Source: Paraconiothyrium sp. Pb-2020
Taxonomy: Eukaryota; Ascomycota; Dothideomycetes; Pleosporales; Didymosphaeriaceae
DNA length: 64,000 bases
Direction of reading: 5' to 3'
NCBI GenBank assembly: GCA_022419385.1
Contig: JAJUBI010000007.1
Span: forward strand, 2,203,768 to 2,267,767
Below are positions 1-10,897 of the stretch, in pieces. The translations under genes were made by a program, and so were the position numbers. Under the pieces are notes generated by a model that worked only from the letters and a program-made list of their open reading frames with translations, searched no databases and was not told where the DNA came from. The stretch's first letter is position 1. Every line of letters starts with the position of its first letter.

Positions 1-383
1 AGCCCTTTCGTCTTACACATTTACTTGCTACATGTGGAAATATACCGTGGGCTGAGCGAATCTTTACGCATATAACAGCATTCCCACAGATAATCCCCAG
101 GCTGGTTGAGCTGTTATAGTGACACTAATGCGACAAATACTGATTTTAGCCGGCATTCGATACTTCCAAGACACCACATATATGATGATACACTGAGGAT
201 CTGGCGTATATATTGATCCGGCGGCACCGTCCAAACATGCCAGGTTACAGTGTGGGGTAGGAACGATCGGGAAAGATCAGGACAATCCTCGGCGTAATCA
301 AAACCAAGACAGATCATTGATAGATCACTCGTTTCGGGCCATATCGTTTGGCAACTTTGACGTTCAGGCCCTCCCTTGCCAAG
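1..383. other. Intergenic, 5' flank of the first gene
   Basis: No gene is visible here. The only open frames are short and lack codon structure. The last ~80 bases probably hold the 5' UTR of the secreted protein gene that follows. Confidence 0.5.
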
Positions 384-1262
384 ATGATTCTCTACGGCTT
401 GATCAGGATACTGCTCCTCGAGCTCCTCCTCCGCCCAGTTATCGCCGCAAACATCCGCGCCATCTACCTCTTCAAAGACGTCCTCAAATCCAATACGACG
501 GCTCTCACAAGCTCCGGCTTCAATGCCCTCATCATCTTCGGCGTCGGTATTATCGAAGATGGCTCCATCATGTACTACTCAAACACGCCAGGTAGCACTG
601 ATGTCAAGGTCGCTTCGGGTGGCGCCTACACAGGCGGTGATGCTCTCGCGTCAAAAGTGAAATCCTTCAAAGCCGTCAACTCCTCCGTCGAACGGGTCGA
701 GATTTCTATGAACAGCCAGCACGTTAAGAACCTGATGGCGAAGCCAGGACCTGGCACCGACACACCTTTAGCTAAGAACTTCGCTGCACTGAAGACGGCG
801 TGGGGACTCAATGCTGTGAACAATGACGACGAGACTTTGTATGATGTTGGTAGTACGATCACCTTCGCGAAGATGCTGAATAAGATCGGATATAAATATA
901 CCGGCGCGCCATACACTAACGCGGCGTTCTGGAAGTCTGTCATCTCCCAAGCGAACCAGGGTCTTGCGGAGCCAAACCTTGTGTTCGACCGCGCGTATCT
1001 GCAGTGCTACGACGGCGGCGCGGGCAATGTGCCCAGTAGCTGGGCCAGTAGCTTGGGGCTGAAGGTTGTGCCATTGGTGTGGGTCACGAATGATTCGAAA
1101 CCGAGTTATGGAATAACGCCTGCGGCTGCGAAGACGAAATTCAACGGGTGGAACTCAAGTGGGGGTGTTGTTGGGGGTGGGTATTGGAATGACTTCGATA
1201 TCGAGAAGATGGGGACAAGTTACAAGGAGTATGGGGCTGCGCTTGCTAGTGTATTCCCATAG
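384..1262 (+). CDS. Secreted GH18-like (TIM-barrel) protein
   Basis: Single-exon gene of 292 residues. The first ATG in frame is at 384 with A at -3; the frame stays open upstream but only from a TTG. Residues 1-22 are a signal peptide: a basic start, then the leucine-rich stretch LIRILLLELLL ending near VIA-AN. The mature protein resembles fungal secreted proteins with a GH18-like barrel, some of which are annotated as 'coagulation factor 5/8 domain' proteins. Family-like blocks are FNALIIFGVGI, SMNSQHVKNLMA, an acidic NNDDETLYD block that could supply catalytic acids, DRAYLQCYDGGAGN, and GGGYWNDFDIEKMG near the C-terminus. There is no GPI signal or lectin module. A hydrolytic role on cell-wall or host glycans is inference; the substrate cannot be read from the sequence. 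It is followed in tandem by an NTF2-like gene with no evident functional link. Confidence 0.75.
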   Translation: MILYGLIRILLLELLLRPVIAANIRAIYLFKDVLKSNTTALTSSGFNALIIFGVGIIEDGSIMYYSNTPGSTDVKVASGGAYTGGDALASKVKSFKAVNSSVERVEISMNSQHVKNLMAKPGPGTDTPLAKNFAALKTAWGLNAVNNDDETLYDVGSTITFAKMLNKIGYKYTGAPYTNAAFWKSVISQANQGLAEPNLVFDRAYLQCYDGGAGNVPSSWASSLGLKVVPLVWVTNDSKPSYGITPAAAKTKFNGWNSSGGVVGGGYWNDFDIEKMGTSYKEYGAALASVFP

Positions 1263-1618
1263 AAATAGCCATATTCACATGTTGTGGGCACTTCGAGCTC
1301 GGTGGAGGACATTCATGAACGACTTGTACATTTCGCTGTTTGGCCATGTCTAGCATCTCTAATCTAAACTTAAAAAAGTGTGTCCTGAGCTCACGAAAAT
1401 GATGGTTTAAGGATTGTTGCAGCGTTACACGTGAGATGTTCGAGTTCGCCTTGTCAAGATCGACCCGACGCCGGCTCTCGGCACCCACGGTGCTTCCAGC
1501 TCCACCACCTCTGAACGTCGTCAACCTTGCCAATTGCTATCATCATCGACGCAAGCTGCCTACAGAACGTGATATATTTGGCTTAGAAAGACACTCAATT
1601 TACCATCACATTGCTACC
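1263..1618. other. Intergenic between two tandem genes
   Basis: Holds the 3' flank of the GH18-like gene and the presumed 5' UTR of the next gene. An ATG at 1436 opens a frame that joins the downstream gene, but the added 61 residues look non-conserved, so the later ATG was preferred. Confidence 0.5.
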
Positions 1619-2194
1619 ATGACAGCCATCAAAGAAACCCCAGACATCCATGCCATCAAAATGCTTATCCAATCTTTCTTTGATCGCATCAACGACAGCG
1701 ACGCCAAAGGTCTCGGGGAACTTTTCATCGCCAAAGCAAACCTCACCATAATCCGGCAAGACCCGGCGCGAGATCCCCTCTCCAATTCGCCCTGGAGCTC
1801 CCTCACCTTGCCCCGCAATGCCGCCACTATCTGCTATGACGACGAAGAGGAAGAAAAGCTTACAGTTGTGCTGCGTACCTCGATTGAAAATTTTGTGAAG
1901 ATTATCGAGGATGGAGAGAAGAGAAGGGATCCTACTAAGCCAACGACAAAGGTCCACGAAGCGCCCGATCTTGAATCTACGGACGTCAAGGTCGATCATC
2001 TATTTGGTGCAGCGTGGAGTCCGTTCCAAGTCACATTTGATGGTGTTTTACATCACTACGGGACGTTCGCGTTTACTTTTGGGAAGGTTGATGATGGGAG
2101 TGGGAAATCGTGGAGGGTGGAGGGCTTAACGCAGAACTACCGGCGCACAAAGGGGTGGGCTGAGCCTGGTGAGCTCGCGAAGGGTAACCTGTAG
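1619..2194 (+). CDS. NTF2-like / SnoaL-fold protein
   Basis: Intronless frame of 191 residues from an ATG in strong context (GCTACCATGA). The N-terminus (IHAIKMLIQSFFDRIND followed by LGELFIAKANLTIIR) has the helix plus 'size of population at risk' pattern of the SnoaL/NTF2 cone fold. A later part (DVKVDHLFGAAWSPFQVTFDG, HHYGTFAFTFGKV, WRVEGLTQNYRRTKGW) has the beta-sheet pattern of an NTF2-like domain ending in a conserved Trp/Arg tail. Such proteins may be small enzymes (isomerases, dehydratases) or ligand-binding proteins. No catalytic residues can be assigned, so the function is unknown. No signal peptide or membrane segment is visible. An upstream in-frame ATG at 1436 is an alternative start. 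Confidence 0.65.
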   Translation: MTAIKETPDIHAIKMLIQSFFDRINDSDAKGLGELFIAKANLTIIRQDPARDPLSNSPWSSLTLPRNAATICYDDEEEEKLTVVLRTSIENFVKIIEDGEKRRDPTKPTTKVHEAPDLESTDVKVDHLFGAAWSPFQVTFDGVLHHYGTFAFTFGKVDDGSGKSWRVEGLTQNYRRTKGWAEPGELAKGNL

Positions 2195-2469
2195 AAAGTT
2201 ATCATCAACTAGCTGGGACGGTGGGTGATGATTTGCTGGAGCGTTGCACTCGAACGTTGTTTATTCGGCTCCCCCTCCTGTTGATAATGTACGTAGCAAG
2301 GCGATACCTGTGCAACTATGTACATGCAGGTCTCACAAAGCAGGGGGTACCCATATCTTCTACTTTGGCCTATGCGCCCGCTCCCTGATTCTTACCGCGA
2401 CAACCACTGCCTTGAACATGAGATGCTGGCTCAGAACGTCCCAAGAGCCGATTTCGAACTCTCCGCCTT

Positions 2470-2482
2470 CCCCCCCCCCCCC
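2470..2482. repeat. Poly-C homopolymer run
   Basis: Thirteen consecutive C on the + strand in the intergenic stretch before the BTB remnant. Homopolymers of this length are often miscounted by sequencing. Confidence 0.8.
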
Positions 2483-2555
2483 TCCCAGTAGGAACTGAAT
2501 TTCTGGCTTTTCCAGACCACTACAATTTCGCAAATAACAACTTACATTAACTTCA

Positions 2556-3336
2556 TCAGCCCATCGACAGTGCCGTCCTCCATCTGGAAGGCGCGTTCTC
2601 GTACGCATGTCGAGCAGATTTCACAATGTCTCCAATTGGTGCCGCAGAGAGCGTGAAGCTTCGTAACGTGCGGTGAAGCTTGTGCTGAACAAGTCCTTTA
2701 AGTCCATGGATGAGACGCATCTCCGCAAAGTTCCGAGCGCGCGCGTATGCTTGAAAGGCGGGCGTGAAATCCTGGTATGATGCAGTGTTGGGCTCTGGCT
2801 CGATATCGCTGCTTGGGGTCGCTGTCCGGAAGGTATCCCCGCTTATAGAAGATCTTCTCGTCAATCTTATCCTTCTTGCCTAGAGCAGGCCAACTGTATT
2901 CCTTATGCATTACTTCGTTCCAACGCTTTCCCTTCTTCTTTCCTCTCCCGATGGTCGTTGGTAAACCCCAACTGTCGGAGTTTCAACCGGGGCGCAAGGT
3001 ACAATCTCATCCGCAGGTTCTGGCCAGTCTTGTGGGATGATCTGCGCCCGTGCCCTCTCTGATCCAGTACGCGTACTTCACGAAGCGTAGAAAGCCACCA
3101 GGTTCCATGTTTGGCTGAGTAGACCGGTCTGGAGCTTCTTCCATGTCTTCCTCTACGAGGGCCATCGTGTAGTCACAGGCCGCTGTAATGGCCTCGAGTG
3201 CATATGGACTACTACATCTTTCTTCTCGCCAGTCCTAACGTGAAACGTGAAGAAGTCTGATGGGGCGAGGCCGACATGGTTCAGCATTGATTTCGCAATA
3301 TTGATTCGGGACTCACCGGCAGATAGCTTCAGTCAT
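2556..3336 (-). pseudogene. Decayed BTB/POZ-domain gene
   Basis: Reading the minus strand from about 3336, recognisable fungal BTB blocks appear in order but in different frames. The first is SDFFTFHVRTGEKKDVVVH. After a frame change come ALEAITAACDY and EPGGFLRFVKYAYW, the 'PExFxRFxEYAYxGDY' block of the family. After a further change come IIPQDWPEPADEIVP and PTVGVYQR, then an LGKKDKIDEKIF linker. In yet another frame comes the C-terminal block YQDFTPAFQAYARARNFAEM with VQHKLHRTLRSFTL and GDIVKSARHAYEN. At least three frame changes are needed to join them, and none sits at a convincing intron. BTB proteins usually act as dimerising or cullin-adaptor modules; this copy should not make a full protein. 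Family assignment is from remembered conservation. Confidence 0.65.
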
Positions 3337-4639
3337 TGTCTGGTCTTTAGTGATGTAGGACATGTTTTGGGGGTGTAGGTAGAAGGCTGACATGGAGACG
3401 GGGTTGTAGGGCAAAAACTCGGGTCCACTGCAGGCCTCTAGCCGACGTTAATAGGAAACGTATGATGGCGCCCAAATTTCCGGGTCTTTGGCACTCACTG
3501 AAACCGTCCTCCCTTGACAAAACACTTGTGCAGACAAAGCCTCGGGGAAGGCAACCCAAGAAGTCATTAGCCAGAGCTAAATCACAGGAATCCCCAAGTA
3601 GAGCTTGATCGAAAGCTTCCACTAAACCACCAACAGCCAAGGAAGCGGCTTGGTCAGGACAAAAGAGCCATTAAGGTACGTTTATTTGCGGAGAGTTTTT
3701 ACATTATTTGAACCAACTTCTACCTATCAATTGGATAACAAGAATAACAATCAGTCAATCTCCCACCAAACCTGCTTGATTCTAAAACAACAACGGATGC
3801 CTAAATCGAGAATTGTCGAGAAAGCTAAATCATGCATAATCAGGTAGGTCAACACCGGTCCGATTGTGTTTTTGCGAACAAGGGTGTAATAGTTACAGTA
3901 TGGAATAATACATGTCGGAGTAACAGGAAAACACCTAACAGATCACATCACGTCCACACTCGACCCACGATAGATTCTCAACGCCATAAAAGACTCAAAG
4001 GACGACGCCGATAGCTTCGTGGCGACTTAACCGCGACTTGGGCATCTACCATAGCTTACCAGACCGCAAGTCCACTGCCACCCCAACCAAGCCAACGACA
4101 CACAATCCATATTGCGGAGCCGAGGATCCGGACCTTATGGATACGAGTTTCCAGGCTTTGGGGGGAGCTAGAATACCTACATAAGCTTCGCGCGGTCGCT
4201 TGCAAAAGCTGAGGGTCTAAGGGTGAAGTGTGACTATCGCGATACAGACTACAAATATTGATAGCGAGTAACTCTGACTAGATAGTAAGCGTGCAGGCTG
4301 TCCCACATGATTTCATTTGCTGGATTTGACCTTCTTAACGACATAGGCAACTTCGTACAATCAAAGTGTTCACGGCATCCGACACATGCAGATTCAGGTA
4401 TTCGATTCATTAGGTGAGCATTGGCAGAAGGCTCATTCATATTATATTACAGTGGTATCTCGTCATTACTCGCCATCAAGACGAACCCAGAAAACGCCGT
4501 CGCTTATCATGTCCAAACTATGCTAGGCCGAAGCCTTATCTCACGAAGGCTCCTCTTCATCGTTTCCATTGCTGTCGGACCACCCACTCTTCATTACGTA
4601 AACCCAAAGACATTGGATTATATATGCAAGAGTGGTGCT
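3337..4639. other. Intergenic, no gene recognised
   Basis: About 1.3 kb with only short scattered frames. A 97-codon frame on the minus strand (3347-3640) lies just upstream of the BTB remnant, but shows no family motif. The stretch 3650-4250 is somewhat richer in A+T than the neighbouring genes. The right end is the 3' flank of the PAP2 gene. Confidence 0.5.
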
Positions 4640-6003
4640 CTAGACCATCTGCTCGCCCATGCGACTTCCAGCCACGGGGCGGCGATCAATAGATTGGCCT
4701 GCAGAGTGTCCACCGGTGCCGACAACACCACCGTGGGTACCGCGTCCATTGGCAGCACCGTGGGCAGCAGAGTCAGCAGCGCCGGCGGCCTGTGCCATGT
4801 TTCCACGGGGACCATCGGCGGCGTCGCCAGGAGCACCGCCCCAGGCTGAGCCATTATGCTCGCCCCAACCAGCCTTGCGGGTGAAGGTGGCGCTGTGGAA
4901 GCCATCGAAAGTGGAAGGGCCGGCACCATAGATGAAGGGGGCAGTGCGGACGAGGGGGATGTGGTTGACTGGCGTATGTTAGGAATTGCTTGGTGCGGTG
5001 GTGAGGCATCAAACTTACAGCGAAAGTCCCACACGGAGGCGTAGGTCATGCGGTACGCGGAGAAAGCCATGACGGTACCAATAACAGCACCAGCGAGAAT
5101 GTCGTACCAGTTGTGAAATTCGTCGATGGTGAGGGCTCCGCCAATCAAGCATGCGCCCAGGATGGGAGCGTAGATGACAATGAGCTTCCACATAGCAGGG
5201 TGGTAGTTGGAGAAGACCTTGAGCTTAGCGTTGAGGTACAGGTAGAGATAGACGAATCCAGCAAAAGCGGCCGTCGTGTGGCCCGAGGGCATAGACTCGA
5301 GGCTGTCGTTAATCTCCTTCTCATCACCTGTGCAGATGCTGCGGTCGAACATGATCTGGCGGTAGCCGTTGGCGACGTTGCCCTGAGGACGCATGCTCTG
5401 CGGGATTACAGGCTTGCAGACGGCGAGGAAGTGGGGGCGGAGACCGCCGATGAGCCACTTGATGAAGACCTGAAAGACGGCTGCGGAAATGAGGGCATAG
5501 AGGAGACCAATGGTGGCGTTGTTGACGTCCCAGAAACTGCGGACGCGGATCTGGCAGATGAGGAAGACGGCGATGGGGATCAAGGCTGCCATGAGGGCTG
5601 CCGCCCAGATGGGGACAATCTCAGTGCGAAGTGGGTAGGCGAACTCGGGGTAGACAATCTCGCCGTCAGAGAAGATGACTGTTTCAAGATTAGGATGTGT
5701 TGTTCAGTTGATCGGGCGCCAGCATATCTGCTTACCAGGAAAGCTCCGTGAAGGTGCAGGGTGTGCCATATAGACGCCCAAGCCAATGGCTCCCATGGCA
5801 GCCATGGTAACGATGTCGAGCGCAGTAGCTTTGATCCATTGGCCAAAGGTGGGGCGAGTGTTCCAGGCTGGGGTGCCATTGTGGTGCGTCGCGGCAGATG
5901 CATGGTTGCGCTTGGAGAAGATGCCCTGCTTCTTCTCGTGGGGGCCGGCGGCGGCAGCCGTGTTAGGGTCGGCGGCGGCGGTTCGCCTGTTGAAGAAACC
6001 CAT
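4640..6003 (-). CDS. PAP2-superfamily lipid phosphate phosphatase (DPP1-like)
   Basis: Three exons: 6003-5736, 5678-5019 and 4968-4640, with phase-compatible GTAAGC/CAG and GTAAGT/CAG introns, giving 418 residues. The start MGFFNRRTA precedes a ~60-residue Ala/His-rich cytosolic stretch and then about six membrane segments. Phosphatase motif 1 is KWLIGGLRPHF (K-x6-RP). Motif 2 is MPSGHTTAAF (PSGH). Motif 3 is TIDEFHNWYDILAG, with the catalytic His and the HxxxD aspartate. Family members dephosphorylate diacylglycerol pyrophosphate or phosphatidate in vacuolar, Golgi or ER membranes. In motif 3 the usual SR pair seven and six residues before the His is replaced by AL, so the second phosphate-binding arginine is missing. 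The C-terminal ~110 residues are a Gly/Ala-rich soluble tail. A TATA-like TATATAT lies near 6200, about 200 bp upstream. Confidence 0.87.
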
Positions 6004-7020
6004 TGTCTCTTGTGGTGCGGGTGTGTGAGTTCTGTGTTGGTAAGTAAAGGTAGATTACCTAGGTACGTCGTGTGTCACGAGGAGTTGCGAGGGAGACTGA
6101 CGTGGGTTGCCAACGGAGAAGGAGCAAACAGGCAGCGGGATACTAGCCCGACTTGACGATACGAGTGAATGCAGATGGAACGGGGAGGTTTGCGGACGAG
6201 GATATATACGCCCGCAGACTCGCATCGTGATTCCCCCCTCCGCACCGACATCATCGCAGCGATCCATGCATTCACATCACCAGCCACAAACAAGTAGCCA
6301 TCCTTGCATTGCAAGCGCGCACGACCCCATGACGCCTCATCAGTTCCTTGTTGGCGGCCACTGTGCGACGATCCTTGGCGCTGTCAGGGGCGGTGAAACG
6401 CACGGCAGAGAAGCTTGGAGGAGCTTGGAGAGCTTGTTTGCAGACACGGGCACTGCGCACGCCAACGCGCGCCTTCGAAGACACTGAGGCCCTCGCAACA
6501 AGCACTCGATGCCATGTGCGCACAGTGTGTTCGTGCCTCTGCACACCACGCCGTGCGCCGCAGCGGCCAGACAAACAAAGGGCGTGACGTCACCCTCCAG
6601 CCAAGTTTTGCCCACACTGTTGCTACTCGCGTACGACGGCAGCACCGCAGCCTGTGCTCGGATCCAGCGTGCCGGACGTGACAGAAGGTTTGCATTTTCC
6701 CGCGTGTTGTGATTGCCATGACATAGTTGCGGGCGGCTGAAGGGCTAGAACGCGCTGTGGCTGCACGGGGCTCCTGTTTTCGCTCGTTTCATGGCCATCG
6801 CAGGCGCAATGGGCCGGGTGCATGTAAGCATATGCAATTGTAACGGATGCGTCGTGCGTTTGACCATGCACGATTTCTGAAAATCGCATCCTTCCCAAAG
6901 CATACAGGGCTGCTCTTCCCACGTCCCACTCAAGCCTTCGTCTCCTGCTCGCGCTCTAGAGTGCTGCCCACGCAATCTTGTCGCTTTACTTAGTGACTGA
7001 CTTCACATGCTCCACTCAGG
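6004..7020. other. Intergenic: PAP2 promoter and SNF8 3' flank
   Basis: About 1 kb of GC-rich sequence. Overlapping short frames on both strands (6100-6980) have no family motif and no plausible splice pattern, and I read them as chance. A TATATAT stretch near 6200 and a C-rich tract near 6235 may belong to the PAP2 promoter. Confidence 0.5.
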
Positions 7021-7818
7021 TCATGACAATCCGCCTCCACTGATGAACGCTGGGCTCCAGTACTCATTCTCACCAGCCTGTGTGTCGACCCAGACGAGGC
7101 TGTCCGCCATCAAGTCTTCAATCACCGCATGCGCTCGTGGTCTCTCCCAGCTCAGATTGATCTGCAGCATGCTAATAGTGACATGGCCCAGTAATTGTAT
7201 AGCCTCCAGCACTGTGCTCTGATCCGTGTTGAGCTCCTTCGGCACGCTGCGAATGAGCGAGCGATGACCGATCTTCATGAGGCTAAAGCACGAGCCGAGG
7301 GGTGCCAGCGAGTCGACAGCACGCTTGATGTCGTCGTCGCTGACCTGCATGGCGCCTCCTATGCTTCCCGCACGCCCTTTCGATATTCGCGTCCTCAAGT
7401 CGTGCACCGATATCAGACCGCCGTTTTCTGAGCGCGTGGCCCGGCACTCCTCTACAATGAGCACTCCCAGATTGAAATAGAAGTCGTTCACACTGCCGCC
7501 CAGTAGCTGCGCCCATATACTCCCTCCATCTGCTCCACTCTTGCCGTCCTTGCCGTCCTTGTGGTACGATGAAGCGAGGAAGTCGATGTTGAGCGCAGAA
7601 CACATGCGTGCGAACTCGGCTCGGAACTCAGGGTTCGCGCGTATGTCTTTGGCGTGGGTGAGAGCAAAGTTGTGTAGCAGCGACTGGAAGACAGATAGCT
7701 GTGTCTGAAGGGTCTCGGCATTGCGGTTGCGGAGGGCGGCGCCGTGGGCAGTGTAGTGGTGCGTTTGGAGCCGCGAGCTGTTGAGAGACGAAAGCCCGGG
7801 CGTGCGGCGGCGGTCCAT
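7021..7818 (-). CDS. ESCRT-II subunit SNF8/VPS22 (EAP30)
   Basis: Single-exon gene. From the ATG at 7818 (CCCACCATGG, near-ideal context) it encodes 265 residues starting MDRRRTPGLSSLN, matching the conserved RRxxGL N-terminus of Vps22. The EAP30 core follows: LQTQLSVFQSLLHNFALTHA, then ARMCSALNIDFLAS and WAQLLGGSVNDFYFNLGV, then ECRATRSENGGLISVHDL. It ends with two winged-helix regions (VSDDDIKRAVDSLAPLGSCF and VTISMLQINLSWERPRAHAV). SNF8 pairs with Vps36 and two Vps25 copies at endosomes to sort ubiquitinated membrane cargo into multivesicular bodies. In fungi it also supports RIM101/PacC pH signalling. The frame is open to another ATG in good context at 7953, which would add 45 Ser/Pro-rich residues; I prefer the shorter form because conservation starts at the second ATG. 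It diverges from AAR2. Confidence 0.9.
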   Translation of the reverse strand: MDRRRTPGLSSLNSSRLQTHHYTAHGAALRNRNAETLQTQLSVFQSLLHNFALTHAKDIRANPEFRAEFARMCSALNIDFLASSYHKDGKDGKSGADGGSIWAQLLGGSVNDFYFNLGVLIVEECRATRSENGGLISVHDLRTRISKGRAGSIGGAMQVSDDDIKRAVDSLAPLGSCFSLMKIGHRSLIRSVPKELNTDQSTVLEAIQLLGHVTISMLQINLSWERPRAHAVIEDLMADSLVWVDTQAGENEYWSPAFISGGGLS

Positions 7819-8525
7819 GGTGGGCACGACAGAATAGGAAGTAGAACGGATCGGCGAGGGGATGTGAGAGAAGAGTTGGTTCCTGGCTGAGGGTGACGGG
7901 TTGTCGGGGCTGAGGTTGTAGAAGATGTTGCTGCCAGTGCTGGTCGCGGCCATGGCACCTCATGGCGGGGTATCGCGTGCCAGGTACGCGACCCGACAGC
8001 GTTGCACCGTCGCGACAAAGACCGGAACTTGTAGACACTCGATGTTCGTGACACATACGCAGACGACTCTTGTAGCTAGACAAAACCCGACATGGACGAT
8101 GCAGTGGCTCTCCCCGCCCCGGATCCATGTCCTGCCCAGCTCGGCCAATCAACTGTTGCACTGCATGCTAACGCACAGCGGCGGGCAGTCAACCGTCTTC
8201 AGAGGGGCCACCCGAGATATGGATCCTACGTCTTCGGCCCTTTTCATTTCCATTAATTAGAGCCCGGGTCGGGCAGCATGGGCAGAGTGCAACTTTGACT
8301 TGAAGCCTACAGTGCTATACTGAGCTGCCCGTGCCCGTCGACTTAGTGCATCCCCGACTCTGCAAAACTTCGGTCAGCAACGACTTCATGTGAGTCGGCG
8401 TCGCTGCTTTCACATCGAACGGCCTTCATGATACGGTCTTCTCCGCTCATCCATAGGCTTCACGGCGCTCTCCTCTCAAGATTTTCCGCCACACAACCTT
8501 CGAATCGCTGTTCCACGTCTCCCGC
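7819..8525. other. Divergent promoter, SNF8 / AAR2
   Basis: About 0.7 kb between two diverging housekeeping genes. It is C/T-rich near both starts and has no clear TATA box. If the SNF8 start at 7953 is used, the region is correspondingly shorter. Confidence 0.6.
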
Positions 8526-9812
8526 ATGGACCCTGCCTCACAGACGCACTGCGTCCTCCTGCTAAACCTGCCTGCGAACGCCCTGGGCGGCATCGACTTG
8601 CTATCCTTTACCATCACACCGCGCTTCAAAGGCGTTAAAAACCTACCACCAGGGCTGCATTTTGCCTTCGCTGCCAGCGACGCATCCCTTTCCGTGAGAT
8701 ATGGAGCGTGGTTCTACGTTACCCCAGGTGGCGGACCGCCCCAGGTATTCATCAAGAAGTGGGACCCCCAGACCGAAGATCTAGTAGCCGAAACATCGCA
8801 GACGGAGCTACTGAAGTGGAAAGCAAATCTGGGCGCAATTTGGAAAGAGAGTCTAACACCCTACCGACAAACAGTGCAGGCCGGGGACACAGCCGAAGAC
8901 GACGCTGCGGAAGAATCGTCAGACTGGGGCGAGCTGACCTCACGTATATCACAAACTCTACTCACCAGAATCTGTGGCCTGAATCCGGATCATTGGGCCC
9001 TGACATCTGCTTCCTCTGCAGCCCAAGACTTGGAGAGCATACCTGGGTTGGAAGCGAGCAACAGCGCTCTGCATCCAGAGAAGGAGCTTCGATTCTTTCC
9101 AGTAGACCTCAAGCAGACATGGCGGGAGGGAGCGACTGGACGAGAACGTACTGAAGCCGCCCAAGATCGCTCGTGGGCACTTGGCGATTTGATCGAAAAA
9201 CACGGTATCAGCAGAGACCCTCGAAGCCGCGACCTTGAGATCTTGGGGGAACTACAGTTCTGCTTTCTGATGGTGTTGACCTTGAACAACAACTCTTGCT
9301 TGGAGCAGTGGAAACGACTGCTCAGTCTGCTGTTGACCTGCCGAACAGCTGTCACAGACCGCTTTCACTTGTTCCTGGAGCTTATGAGAACTCTGCGGTT
9401 GCAATTGTCTCACTGTGGCGACATGGACGCCAGTATGTTTGACTTGAATGAACACGGCGGAGGCTTTCTAAGGCCACTACTGCGAAAGTTCCGTAAAGGC
9501 CTCGATGACGTTGACGGGAAGCGCAAATCTGACATCATGGATGAATTTGATGACCTCCAAGAGTTCCTGCAAAAAGAGTTTAGGTGGCAGCTGGATGATT
9601 CATACGTAAAACGCGGTATGCTGGAGCTAGAGGATGGCGAGCAAGTCGAAATGGACATGAACGGCGCGGATGAGGATGACGAGACAGGCGACTTTGCACC
9701 CACAATCGTTGAGCTGACACCCGCCCAGCTAAAAAAGCTTGATGGTAGCAACGCACTTGTGGATGAATCAGAAGAAGAGGCTGATCTCGACGAAATGGAC
9801 ACACGGTATTGA
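8526..9812 (+). CDS. AAR2, U5 snRNP assembly factor
   Basis: Single-exon gene of 428 residues from the ATG at 8526 (CCGCATGGA). The N-terminal beta domain carries AAR2 signatures: CVLLLNLPANALGGIDL, FKGVKNLPPGLHFAFAAS and YGAWFYVTPGGGP. The C-terminal helical domain begins near residue 215 (DRSWALGDLIEKHG) and includes LEILGELQFCFLMVLTLNNN and CLEQWKRLLSLLLTC. Aar2 holds Prp8 in an inactive cytoplasmic U5 particle and is exchanged for Brr2 on nuclear import, so it is needed for tri-snRNP assembly and splicing. The last ~60 residues are very acidic (EDGEQVEMDMNG, SEEEADLDEMDT), longer than in yeast and probably disordered. A phospho-switch releases Aar2 in yeast; whether the site is kept here was not resolved. 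Confidence 0.9.
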   Translation: MDPASQTHCVLLLNLPANALGGIDLLSFTITPRFKGVKNLPPGLHFAFAASDASLSVRYGAWFYVTPGGGPPQVFIKKWDPQTEDLVAETSQTELLKWKANLGAIWKESLTPYRQTVQAGDTAEDDAAEESSDWGELTSRISQTLLTRICGLNPDHWALTSASSAAQDLESIPGLEASNSALHPEKELRFFPVDLKQTWREGATGRERTEAAQDRSWALGDLIEKHGISRDPRSRDLEILGELQFCFLMVLTLNNNSCLEQWKRLLSLLLTCRTAVTDRFHLFLELMRTLRLQLSHCGDMDASMFDLNEHGGGFLRPLLRKFRKGLDDVDGKRKSDIMDEFDDLQEFLQKEFRWQLDDSYVKRGMLELEDGEQVEMDMNGADEDDETGDFAPTIVELTPAQLKKLDGSNALVDESEEEADLDEMDTRY

Positions 9813-10897
9813 TGCTTCGGTAGACGGTGCATCTCCGGTGAGTCAAATTCGCATAGCTCGCACACGGTCGAACCTTGCTCAGCCTTCGCCAAGGTGGATC
9901 GAATGCCCCTAAATGTCTATGCTCCCGGGGTGGTGGATCTGGACTTCAAGAGGTTCAGGCGGTAATGTGACTTTATGTCCTCGCTCGACAGCCTTTGGCG
10001 CAGGTTTATGCAGACGAGGGTCTACCTGGAAGCTAGAAACGGGAGACCCTGTTCAAGCGCCACAAATGTCAAAAATAGCAAGTGGGCTCGCCTGTACACT
10101 CAGCCAAGCGTACTTTTCGGCGCCTAGTCGCGGGTGCGAAAGCCGTCTAGCGGCACCTTAATCTGCTGGTTGTTGATCCGTCGCGGCAGGCAGCACAGCC
10201 ATACATGGACGACGCAATTCAAGATGCCTCGGCGAAGTAGCTGTTTTATTGTACGAGGTCAGCGTGCCTGTCGGTGATGGCAAGAGTGTGACTTGGGGAG
10301 TCTTGTTCAACGCATTTGTTACACGTTGCCCATATCCACGATACGAGGGCCGATGCATGATACGAAGAGCAGGCAAAAGGACGCTAGCCGCGATGGGCTT
10401 GCACTAGGCGGGATGAGGAAATTACATGCTTGGCTCGCTACTCCCTGCAGCGCTATTCGAGCTTCGAGGCGGTTATCGCAACCCCCAAAACACGAAAAAC
10501 TTGGGACGCGGAGGCTTGGGCGGCCTCTGGTGGGTCGATTGGCGTCTTTCGCGACATGTCCTACACGCTGTGATTGGCGATGGAGGCTCAGCTGAGAAAA
10601 TGGCTTTTGCGAACGCGGGGGGTGGACTCAAGTGGCCTATGAGCTGACCGCATTGCAGGCTGTGCGTTGCTCCTCCTGGCCCCCAAGGCTGTGCAATGTG
10701 CCACCGAAACCCTCGATAAAAGAGGCGGCTTACCTCCAACTTGGGGCCTTTCTTCTGTGAACTTGGATCCCTTCCTTGCCGTTTTCAGCTCAACTCTGTT
10801 CTTTGTTCGAAACGCGACTACCTCGCCCTACTCTGTTGAGACTCTTCCACAACAACACCCACTGTCATTCAGTTTCAAGTACGCCGTTGCCATCGAA
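9813..10897. other. Intergenic: AAR2 3' flank and LITAF-gene promoter
   Basis: About 1.1 kb with no supported gene. A GATAAAAG stretch near 10715 and a C/T-rich run at 10750-10890 look like promoter and 5' UTR of the downstream gene. Short frames at 9913-10160 and 10293-10650 have no recognisable content. Confidence 0.5.
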